Source: Gammaproteobacteria bacterium (GTDB lineage Bacteria; Pseudomonadota; Gammaproteobacteria; UBA5335; SLRW01). Taken from it: a stretch of DNA of 11,900 bases. Shown here piece after piece: positions 6,646-11,900 of this stretch; positions within the stretch are counted from its first letter, which is position 1, and every line of letters begins with the position of its first letter. The stretch covers positions 1-11,900 of the forward strand of contig SLLK01000221.1 in assembly GCA_007134115.1 (NCBI GenBank). The letters are read 5' to 3'. The notes beneath the pieces are model-generated. The model was not told where the DNA came from. It did no database searches and saw only the letters and a list, made by a program, of their open reading frames with translations. The translations under genes and the position numbers were made by a program.

Positions 6646-7807
6646 AGCCGGCGGCCGCGGCCACGACCTTGTCGGCCGCATCGCCGAGATCCTCGGCAGC
6701 GATCAGCGCCAGCCCGCTCTGCTCGAGCATTTCGCGCCCCTTGTCCACATTGGTGCCCTGCAAACGAACCACGACCGGGATATGCAGATCGACTTCCTTG
6801 ACCGCCGCAATAATGCCCTCGGCGATCAGGTCACAACGCACAATGCCGCCGAAGATATTGACCAGAATGGCCTTGACCTCCTGATCGGAGAGAATCAGCT
6901 TGAATGCTTCGGTGACCCGCTCGGCAGTCGTGCCGCCGCCGACATCAAGAAAGTTCGCCGGACGCCCGCCGTGCAGCTTGATCACATCCATGGTGGCCAT
7001 GGCCAGGCCGGCGCCATTGACCATACAGCCAATATCGCCGTCCAGCGTCACATAATTGAGCCCGTGCTCGCTGGCGCGATTCTCCGCTTCATCTTCCTGC
7101 GTGGTATCGCGCATCTCCGCCAACCGTTGCTGACGGAACAGGGCGTTGTCGTCGAGGTTCACCTTGGCGTCCAGCGCCAGCAGCTCGCCCTCGCCGGTGA
7201 CGATCAACGGATTAATCTCGACCAGACTGGCATCGCTTTGCGTGTAAAACCGGTACAGCGCCGCTGCGAGCTTGACGAAGCGCCCGGTCTGCTCCTTGTC
7301 CAGCCCCATGGCAAAGCCCAGCCGCCGCCCGTGAAAGGACTGAAAGCCGGTGGCCGGATGGATGGCCACCGTATGCAGCTGCTCCGGGGTTTCCGCAGCG
7401 ACCTGTTCTATATCCATGCCACCGGCCGGCGAGGCCAGCATAATGACCCGCTCGCGATCCCGGTCCAGCAACACACTGAGATACAGTTCGCGGGCGATAT
7501 CCTGACCCTGCTCGACCATCACGCTGTTGACCGGCTGCCCGTGCTCATCGGTCTGCGGTGTCACCAGCCGGGTGCCCAGCATGGCGCTGGCGTGCGAGGC
7601 CACCTCGCCGGCATCACGCGCCAGCTTGACGCCACCGCCCTTGCCACGGCCACCGGCATGCACCTGGGCCTTGACCACCCACAACTTGCCGCCGAGCTTG
7701 CCGGCAGCCGCTTCGGCTTGCTCGGGGGTATCGGCAACGATACTCTGCGGTACGGGAACCCCGAATTCCGAGAACAACTGTTTGGCCTGGTATTCATGCA
7801 AATTCAT
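6644..7807 (-). CDS. sucC: Succinyl-CoA synthetase beta subunit (ADP/GDP-forming)
   Basis: SucC is the nucleotide-binding beta subunit that pairs with SucD. Its 387 residues match the family length. The N-terminus MNLHEYQAKQLF is canonical and identifies the ATG at 7805-7807; upstream in-frame ATGs lie in the intergenic leader. The ATP-grasp domain shows VVKAQVHAGGRGKGGGVKL (44-62) with its glycine-rich loop. Metal-binding residues follow in VEINPLIVT and LLALDAKVNLDDNA. The C-terminal CoA-ligase domain has NGAGLAMATMDVIKLHGG, FLDVGGG and ILVNIFGGIVRCD. A GGAG ribosome site is nine bases upstream. No sucAB or other TCA gene is visible next to it. The 255-base region before it has strong inverted repeats suggestive of a folded leader. 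Nucleotide preference (ATP or GTP) cannot be told by eye. Confidence 0.97.
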   Translation of the reverse strand: MNLHEYQAKQLFSEFGVPVPQSIVADTPEQAEAAAGKLGGKLWVVKAQVHAGGRGKGGGVKLARDAGEVASHASAMLGTRLVTPQTDEHGQPVNSVMVEQGQDIARELYLSVLLDRDRERVIMLASPAGGMDIEQVAAETPEQLHTVAIHPATGFQSFHGRRLGFAMGLDKEQTGRFVKLAAALYRFYTQSDASLVEINPLIVTGEGELLALDAKVNLDDNALFRQQRLAEMRDTTQEDEAENRASEHGLNYVTLDGDIGCMVNGAGLAMATMDVIKLHGGRPANFLDVGGGTTAERVTEAFKLILSDQEVKAILVNIFGGIVRCDLIAEGIIAAVKEVDLHIPVVVRLQGTNVDKGREMLEQSGLALIAAEDLGDAADKVVAAAAG

Positions 7808-7855
7808 GGACGGTGACTCCGACTGTTTGCTGACCCCGTACACATCCGGCGGGGG

Positions 7856-7940
7856 TGGCCTGGTCCCTGACAGTGGCGCGACCTCATGCCGCCGACCACG
7901 CATGGCAAGCCATGTTGCCTCAGGGACCCCTGCCAGGCCA
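7856..7940 (-). promoter_or_regulatory. Candidate structured 5' leader of sucC mRNA
   Basis: Two stacked perfect helices close this segment: TGGCCTGG (7856-7863) with CCAGGCCA (7933-7940), and TCCCTGA (7864-7870) with TCAGGGA (7920-7926). They are separated only by a six-base bulge on one side (7927-7932). Inside is a second perfect hairpin, CATGGC (7901-7906) with GCCATG (7909-7914), which on the minus strand gives CATGG-CTTG-CCATG, a stable CUUG tetraloop form. The structure ends 48 bases before the sucC start, in the right place for a cis-regulatory leader. Structured RNAs upstream of suc genes have been described in other Proteobacteria; I cannot say whether this matches one. Confidence 0.45.
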
Positions 7941-7966
7941 TGTGCCCGGGTTTTTGTGAAGGCGCT

Positions 7967-7995
7967 ATTCTGTAGCAAAGGCCGCGCGGACGCAA
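7967..7995 (-). promoter_or_regulatory. Possible sigma-70 promoter for sucC-sucD
   Basis: Read on the minus strand, TTGCGT (7990-7995) and CAGAAT (7967-7972) are separated by 17 bases. They match the -35 and -10 consensus at three and four of six positions. Initiation near 7960 would give a leader of about 150 bases containing the whole folded segment. The match is weak. Confidence 0.28.
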
Positions 7996-8008
7996 AACCG
8001 GCCTTTGC
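7975..8008. repeat. Perfect 10-bp inverted repeat in the sucC / PP0621 divergent region
   Basis: GCAAAGGCCG (7975-7984) and CGGCCTTTGC (7999-8008) are exact complements around a 14-base loop. The repeat overlaps the suggested sucC promoter and lies 55 bases before the divergent small gene, so it could be an operator or a hairpin in the plus-strand leader. Confidence 0.55.
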
Positions 8009-8062
8009 AGCCGTCAGCGACGATCATCGCCCGATCCGGCAACACACGAGGTGGAAGGCCCG

Positions 8063-8275
8063 ATGCACCTGATATTACTGGGAATACTGCTGCTATTACT
8101 GGCGCTGATCGTCTACAGCCTGCTCACCGGCGACAAGCGCCGCAGTCGCAGTAACGGCAAGGCCGCCTTTGAGCCCATGGTGCGCTGCGACAAGTGTGGC
8201 GTGCACCTGCCGGCGCGCCGGGCCCTGGGCGATGCGCGCTCGGGTTATCGCTGCCCCGATCATGAACACGACTAG
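8063..8275 (+). CDS. PP0621-like small membrane protein with a zinc-ribbon motif
   Basis: This is a 70-residue protein with one N-terminal hydrophobic helix (HLILLGILLLLLALIVYSLL, 2-21), a short basic linker (DKRRSRS) and a cytoplasmic-looking C-terminal zinc-binding motif. Cys42, Cys45 and His48 (RCDKCGVHLP) are followed by Cys64, His67 and His69 (YRCPDHEHD). It resembles the uncharacterised PP0621 family, often seen next to pilS-pilR in gammaproteobacteria. The function is unknown. I chose the ATG at 8063, preceded by GAGGTGG and GGAAGG at 8048-8058, over a GTG at 8051. The last 14 bases overlap the start of pilS, so the two are probably translated together. A role in PilS-PilR signalling is only inferred from position. 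Confidence 0.8.
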   Translation: MHLILLGILLLLLALIVYSLLTGDKRRSRSNGKAAFEPMVRCDKCGVHLPARRALGDARSGYRCPDHEHD

Positions 8276-9893
8276 CCTTACCGCCCGCGTACCCGGGGTG
8301 CCGATCGCCGCCGAGGATGCGCGCTGGCGCGCCCTGCGCTTCTATAACGGCATCCGCCTGACCTTCGCCGTCCTGATCATAGCCATTGCCCTGTTCGCGC
8401 CCACTACGCCGCAGTGGGCGCCGCCGGTACAACCGGATTTCCTCTGGATTGGCGCGGCTTACCTGCTGCTGGCGCTGGGCTGGTACGTGCTGCTGTATCT
8501 TCGCCGGCCGGGCATCGGCTGGCAGTCACACCTGCATCTGGGCGCCGACCTGCTGATACTGGGCCTGCTGATCTATATCAGCGGCGGACTGGGCGGCGGA
8601 CTGGGCACCCTGATGCTGGCTCCGGTGGCGGTCGCCGGACTGATTCTGGCGCCCCGTCTGGCGGTACTGTACGCCGCCCTGGCTTCCCTGATCCTGCTGG
8701 GCAAACAGTTCTACCTGGCGTGGTTGCCCGACGGCGGGCCGCTATGGACCCAGGCCGCGATTATCGGCCTGATGGCTTTTGCCGCCGCCCTGAGCGCCAG
8801 CTTTCTGGCACGGCGGGCGCAGGAAAGCGAAGCGCTGGCCGAGCAGCGACGGCTGGAACTGCAAAGCCTGGCGCGGCTCAACGAAATCGTCATCCGCAGC
8901 ATGGACAGCGGCATCGTGGTCATTGACCCGCAGCACAACATCAGGCTGATGAATGATGAAGCCACCCGTCTGCTGCTCAGCAATGCGGGGCGTAGCGTCG
9001 GTGGTCGCGCGCTGGAGGAGATATCACCGGCCCTGGCGCGCAACGTGCGCGAGTGGGAAGCGGGGATCACTCCGACCAGTAACAGCTTTACCGCCGTGGG
9101 CAAGGCCACCGATATCGTGCCGCACTTTACACGCCTGGGACAGGATGGCCGCATCGGCACATTGATTGTGCTGGAGGACCTGGCGCTGATCCGGCGACGC
9201 ATGCAGGAAATGAAGCTGGCCGCCCTGGGCCGGCTGACTGCCAGCATCGCGCACGAAATTCGCAATCCGCTGGCGGCCATGAGCCATGCCGGCCAGCTGC
9301 TCGCCGAGGCCGACGGTCTGGGCGCAGAGGAAGAACGCCTGACGGCGATGATTTTGTCACACGTGCAGCGGGTCAACGGCATCGTGGAAAGCGTACTGCA
9401 ACTGTCCCGCCAGCCCGCCGCACGCGCCGAACAACTGACCCTGGCAGCCTGGCTTCCCGAAGCCATTGAACAATACCGCCGTGAAGCGAGCGACCCGGGT
9501 CTGCACATTGACCTTGATATCGCCGCCGCCGACACGGAAGTCCCGATGGACCCCGCCCACCTCACCCAGGTGCTGTGGAACCTTCTCGACAATGCCCGCC
9601 AGCACGGCCGCGACGCGCACGACGAGGCGCATATAGGCGTGCGTGTAGATACGCTGGCAGATGGCCGGCGACGTGTGCTGGATGTACTGGACAACGGCCC
9701 CGGCGTTGACCAGAATCTGGTAGCGGACGTATTCGAGCCGTTCTTCACGACCAGTCATCAGGGTGCGGGGCTGGGTCTGTTTATTTCCCGCGAGCTGTGC
9801 GAGTTCAACGGCGCCACCCTGAGCCATCTGGAACAACCGGGCGGCGGCGCGCAGTTTCGCATCAGCTTCTCCGATACGCGTCGGCAACCATGA
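8262..9893 (+). CDS. pilS: Two-component sensor histidine kinase PilS
   Basis: PilS is the inner-membrane kinase that phosphorylates PilR to control pilin expression. The 543 residues contain six likely membrane helices (about 30-47, 61-80, 91-108, 113-131, 134-152 and 163-182). A PAS-like region (NEIVIRSMDSGIVVIDPQHNIRLMNDEA, about 207-305) follows, then a HisKA/HATPase core. His331 in SIAHEIRNPLAAM is the phosphorylation site. The N box has Asn444 in NLLDNARQHG, then DNGPG (477-481), FEPFFTT (491-497) and GAGLGLFISREL (501-512). All catalytic boxes look intact. The start ATG (8262) overlaps the small upstream gene by 14 bases and has no clear ribosome site, suggesting coupled translation. 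In P. aeruginosa PilS senses the pilin PilA in the membrane; whether this one does is inferred by homology. It overlaps pilR by four bases. Confidence 0.94.
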   Translation: MNTTSLTARVPGVPIAAEDARWRALRFYNGIRLTFAVLIIAIALFAPTTPQWAPPVQPDFLWIGAAYLLLALGWYVLLYLRRPGIGWQSHLHLGADLLILGLLIYISGGLGGGLGTLMLAPVAVAGLILAPRLAVLYAALASLILLGKQFYLAWLPDGGPLWTQAAIIGLMAFAAALSASFLARRAQESEALAEQRRLELQSLARLNEIVIRSMDSGIVVIDPQHNIRLMNDEATRLLLSNAGRSVGGRALEEISPALARNVREWEAGITPTSNSFTAVGKATDIVPHFTRLGQDGRIGTLIVLEDLALIRRRMQEMKLAALGRLTASIAHEIRNPLAAMSHAGQLLAEADGLGAEEERLTAMILSHVQRVNGIVESVLQLSRQPAARAEQLTLAAWLPEAIEQYRREASDPGLHIDLDIAAADTEVPMDPAHLTQVLWNLLDNARQHGRDAHDEAHIGVRVDTLADGRRRVLDVLDNGPGVDQNLVADVFEPFFTTSHQGAGLGLFISRELCEFNGATLSHLEQPGGGAQFRISFSDTRRQP

Positions 9894-11245
9894 CGAAGAA
9901 ACCCCAAATGAACCAGTCAGCCCCCAGCGTATTGATTGTTGACGACGAGCCCGACCTGATCACCCTGCTGGAGATGACCCTGTCCCGCATGGGTCTGGAC
10001 ACCGCCAGTGCTGCCGATCTGGCCTCGGCGCGGAAACTGCTGGGCAGCCGGTCATTTGACCTGTGCCTGACCGATATGCGCCTGCCCGACGGCAACGGCA
10101 TTGATCTGGTCCGTGACATACAACGCGGGCACAGCAACACACCGGTAGCGGTCATCACCGCCTACGGCAACGTGGAAGCCGCCGTGGAGAGCCTCAAGGC
10201 CGGCGCTTTCGATTTTGTCTCCAAGCCGGTGGACCTGCCCATGCTGCGCCAACTGGTGGACGCGGCCATGAAAAGCAGCCGCCAGCCACGGCCCGACCGC
10301 CGCTCGCGGCATATACTGCTGGGCGACTCCGACCCCATGCGCAAGCTGCGCGGGTTGATTGCGCGGGTCGCGCGCAGCCAGGCCCCGGTGCATATCAGCG
10401 GCGAATCCGGCACCGGCAAGGAACTGGTGGCACGCCTGGTGCATGAGAAAAGTGCGCGGCACGAGGGCCCGTTTGTGCCCGTCAACTGCGGCGCGATTCC
10501 CGTCGATCTGGTGGAAAGTGAGTTCTTCGGCCACCGCAAAGGCAGTTTTACCGGCGCGGTGGCGGACAAGCCCGGCCTGTTCCAGGCGGCCAACGGCGGG
10601 ACACTGTTTCTCGATGAAATCGGCGACCTGCCCCTGAGCATGCAGGTCAAGCTCCTGCGCGCCATTCAGGAACGGGCCGTGCGACCAGTGGGCGCAGCGG
10701 AAGAAACCGCCACGGACGCGCGCATTATGAGCGCGACCCACAGGCCGCTGGCCGAGATGGTCGCCGACGGCCGCTTCCGCCAGGACCTGTACTACCGCAT
10801 CAATGTCATCGAAATGCACGTGCCGCCGCTGCGCGAACGCCTCGAGGATATTTCGCCGCTCGCCGGGCACATCCTGCAACAACTGGCGGCGCGCAATCAG
10901 CTGCCCTGCCCCCGGCTCGGCGTCGACGCCCTTCAGGCGCTTCAAGGCTACGGCTTTCCGGGCAACGTGCGGGAACTGGAGAATATTCTTGAACGTGCAC
11001 TGACGCTGTGCGAGGCGGATGAGATACAGGCCGAGCACCTGCAATTGCCGGCCGCACCGCCGGCTGCCGCCGCGGCGAAGGAGGCGCCGCTGGACGCCCA
11101 GCTCGGCGAGGTCGAACGTCAGCGCATCCTGGATGCCCTGGCTCAACACCGCTTCAACAAGACCGCCACCGCCCGAGCGCTGGGCATCACCCTCCGCGCG
11201 CTCCGCTATCGCATGGACAAGCTGGACATTGACATACATACCTGA
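9890..11245 (+). CDS. pilR: Sigma-54-dependent response regulator PilR
   Basis: PilR is an NtrC-class activator that, when phosphorylated, drives sigma-54 transcription of pilA. The 451 residues have a receiver domain (13-125) with acidic pocket Asp18-Asp19-Glu20, phosphoacceptor Asp62 in CLTDMRLPDGNG, Thr90 and Lys112. A central AAA+ domain follows, with Walker A GESGTGKE (171-178), the sigma-54 contact loop as GSFTGA (218-223, Ser in place of the more usual Ala) and Walker B LFLDEIGD (239-246). The arginine-finger region is RFRQDLYYRINV. A Fis-type helix-turn-helix closes it (409-446), ending ARALGITLRALRYRMDKL. The start ATG overlaps the pilS stop (ATGA); a second ATG six codons later is possible. 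Target sites are probably in the following intergenic region. Confidence 0.95.
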   Translation: MTKKPQMNQSAPSVLIVDDEPDLITLLEMTLSRMGLDTASAADLASARKLLGSRSFDLCLTDMRLPDGNGIDLVRDIQRGHSNTPVAVITAYGNVEAAVESLKAGAFDFVSKPVDLPMLRQLVDAAMKSSRQPRPDRRSRHILLGDSDPMRKLRGLIARVARSQAPVHISGESGTGKELVARLVHEKSARHEGPFVPVNCGAIPVDLVESEFFGHRKGSFTGAVADKPGLFQAANGGTLFLDEIGDLPLSMQVKLLRAIQERAVRPVGAAEETATDARIMSATHRPLAEMVADGRFRQDLYYRINVIEMHVPPLRERLEDISPLAGHILQQLAARNQLPCPRLGVDALQALQGYGFPGNVRELENILERALTLCEADEIQAEHLQLPAAPPAAAAAKEAPLDAQLGEVERQRILDALAQHRFNKTATARALGITLRALRYRMDKLDIDIHT

Positions 11246-11277
11246 CGCGCAACGTCACATATTGACGCTCAGCGTCA
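11243..11277. promoter_or_regulatory. Candidate PilR enhancer sites: four half-sites at 10-bp phasing
   Basis: TGACG (11243-11247), CGTCA (11253-11257), TGACG (11263-11267) and CGTCA (11273-11277) alternate in orientation with start points exactly 10 bases apart, so all lie on one face of the helix. The first overlaps the pilR stop codon. The array is 98 bases upstream of the sigma-54 -24 element, a usual enhancer distance. Binding by PilR is inferred. The last pair, extended to TGACGC-TCA-GCGTCA, could also form a hairpin after pilR, but no T-run follows. Confidence 0.5.
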
Positions 11278-11293
11278 GATGCTCAGCAACCCC

Positions 11294-11339
11294 CGTCGCC
11301 ACAAGGATTTGCGCTGGCCGCGCAAACCGCGTCGCCACA
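11294..11339. repeat. Direct repeats flanking an inverted repeat upstream of pilA
   Basis: CGTCGCCACA occurs at 11294-11303 and again at 11330-11339. Between them is a perfect 7-bp inverted repeat, TTTGCGC (11308-11314) and GCGCAAA (11320-11326), around five bases. The block lies 36 to 81 bases upstream of the -24 element and may hold further regulator sites. Confidence 0.5.
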
Positions 11340-11374
11340 CCGCATGCCTGTTTTCAGGGCCGAAATTGCAAAGC

Positions 11375-11390
11375 TGGCACGGCCATTGCA
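11375..11390 (+). promoter_or_regulatory. Sigma-54 (RpoN) promoter of pilA
   Basis: TGGCAC-GGCCA-TTGCA matches the RpoN consensus TGGCAC-N5-TTGCA/T fully, with the GG at 11376-11377 and GC at 11388-11389. Transcription should begin near 11401, about 63 bases before the pilA ATG. The adjacent pilR supplies the required activator. Confidence 0.92.
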
Positions 11391-11400
11391 TTCTCACTGT

Positions 11401-11432
11401 CGAGGCCCGACCCTGAAGCTCGGGTCCGGTCG
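11401..11432 (+). promoter_or_regulatory. Possible 5'-terminal stem-loop of the pilA mRNA
   Basis: GACCC (11409-11413) pairs with GGGTC (11422-11426) around an eight-base loop. CC (11406-11407) with GG (11428-11429), and CGA (11401-11403) with TCG (11430-11432), extend the helix through small bulges. The fold starts at the predicted +1 and leaves the ribosome site free, as in mRNAs protected from 5'-end decay. Confidence 0.35.
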
Positions 11433-11452
11433 AAAGACTTTATTTAACCTCC

Positions 11453-11459
11453 AGGAGAG
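11453..11459 (+). promoter_or_regulatory. Strong ribosome binding site of pilA
   Basis: AGGAGAG lies four bases before the ATG at 11464 (six from GGAG), fixing this start rather than the ATG three codons later. Confidence 0.8.
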
Positions 11460-11463
11460 CGAC

Positions 11464-11900
11464 ATGAGTAAAATGACACAGAAGGGCTTCACGCTCATCG
11501 AACTGATGATCGTGGTGGCCATCATCGGCATCCTTGCCGCCATCGCTATCCCGCAGTACCAAAGTTACGTGGCCCGCGCGCAGTTCTCGGAAGCCCCGAT
11601 GCTGCTCGGCGGTGCGCGTACGCCTGTGGAAGAGACACTGCTCTCGCGCGGGCGGGGTGGTTTGCCCGCGACTGACCAGGTAGCCGAACTGAGAACAGAA
11701 CTCGGTATCCGGCTCGCAGGCGAATACGGCAATATTGACGGCTATACGGTAACCACGGAAGGTACCGGCGCGGACGAGACTCTCAGCAGCATCGAACTTG
11801 TGTACACGTTCAGTGACAACGCCAGCCCTGACCTGGAAGGGCAAACCGTCACCTTCAGCTATGAAGACCCGGACGAGACAGGGTTTGAGTGGAACTGCGT
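11464..11900 (+). CDS. pilA: Type IV pilin PilA (major pilin candidate, partial, C-terminus off window)
   Basis: This is a structural subunit of type IV pili, which serve attachment, twitching and DNA uptake. The 145 visible residues begin with a short basic leader (MSKMTQKG), cut by prepilin peptidase before Phe9. The hydrophobic pilin helix FTLIELMIVVAIIGILAAIAIP (9-30) has the conserved Glu13 (mature Glu5). The stretch ARAQFSEAPMLLGGARTPVEE (38-57) is typical of gammaproteobacterial PilA. The reading frame ends in EWNC, where Cys145 is probably the first cysteine of the C-terminal disulfide loop. From residue 41 on I count 20 Asp/Glu, five Arg and no Lys, which is a notably acidic pilin. 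The perfect sigma-54 promoter, strong ribosome site and adjacent pilSR point to the major pilin rather than a minor one. Confidence 0.94.
   Translation, partial: MSKMTQKGFTLIELMIVVAIIGILAAIAIPQYQSYVARAQFSEAPMLLGGARTPVEETLLSRGRGGLPATDQVAELRTELGIRLAGEYGNIDGYTVTTEGTGADETLSSIELVYTFSDNASPDLEGQTVTFSYEDPDETGFEWNC

Noticed and set aside
6575..7816. Open frame of 413 codons opposite sucC
   Set aside because: It is complementary to the canonical SucC sequence; its His/Gln-rich translation is typical of an antisense shadow.
7808..7978. 57-residue N-terminal extension of SucC
   Set aside because: SucC begins at the canonical MNLHEYQAKQLF with a ribosome site; the extra codons fall within the folded leader.
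8711..9748. Long open frame antisense to pilS
   Set aside because: It is Ser/Arg/Ala-rich shadow translation with no domain, inside an intact kinase gene.
10541..10558. PilR loop variant GSFTGA as a loss of sigma-54 contact
   Set aside because: Ser in place of Ala is a known tolerated variant among NtrC-class activators; the essential FTGA is kept.
10052..11239. Long open frame (395 codons) on the strand opposite pilR
   Set aside because: It lies wholly antisense to an intact, motif-complete PilR, and its translation is low-complexity without recognisable domains. Such frames are common in high-GC genes.
11272..11277. Intrinsic terminator for pilR from the TGACGC-TCA-GCGTCA dyad
   Set aside because: The stem is six base pairs with no T-run after it, and the wider 10-bp phased pattern explains the bases better as binding sites.

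Overview
The window is high-GC chromosomal DNA whose proteins look gammaproteobacterial. The signs are the BamD lipoprotein next to RluD and PgeF, a sucC-sucD pair, a glutamine-dependent NAD synthetase, and a pilS-pilR-pilA type IV pilus cluster behind a sigma-54 promoter. I would guess a Chromatiales/Ectothiorhodospiraceae-like or related free-living bacterium, but the window alone does not fix the genus. Nearly all of it is housekeeping; there is no phage, insertion sequence, CRISPR array, tRNA or rRNA, and no gap between genes exceeds about 255 bases.

Layout. (1) Positions 1-2385, minus strand: rluD, pgeF and a ZIP metal transporter (cut by the window edge) form a tightly overlapping operon read leftwards. 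(2) Positions 2507-3824, plus strand: bamD and a small nitroreductase, divergent from rluD. (3) Positions 3825-3999: a convergent intergenic region with a GC-rich hairpin, a very AT-rich heptamer-repeat element that folds into a nested hairpin, and a second small hairpin. (4) Positions 4000-7807, minus strand: sucC, sucD and nadE, read leftwards. (5) Positions 7808-8062: a divergent intergenic region with several perfect inverted repeats; on the sucC side they suggest a structured mRNA leader. (6) Positions 8063-11245, plus strand: a small membrane zinc-ribbon protein (PP0621-like), pilS and pilR, all overlapping. (7) Positions 11246-11900, plus strand: the pilA control region, with a textbook sigma-54 promoter and an upstream array of phased half-sites, then the type IV pilin gene, cut by the window end.

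How the genes work together. PilS (membrane histidine kinase) and PilR (sigma-54 activator) are expected to control the adjacent pilA through the -24/-12 promoter at 11375-11390. The upstream half-site array is the natural candidate for PilR enhancer sites. SucC and SucD are the two subunits of the TCA-cycle succinyl-CoA synthetase. BamD serves outer-membrane protein assembly, PgeF peptidoglycan quality control, and RluD ribosome maturation.

The items most worth following are non-coding: the AT-rich element at 3856-3967, the folded leader of sucC at 7856-7940, and the 10-bp-phased half-sites upstream of pilA at 11243-11277. I found no convincing new multi-gene system.
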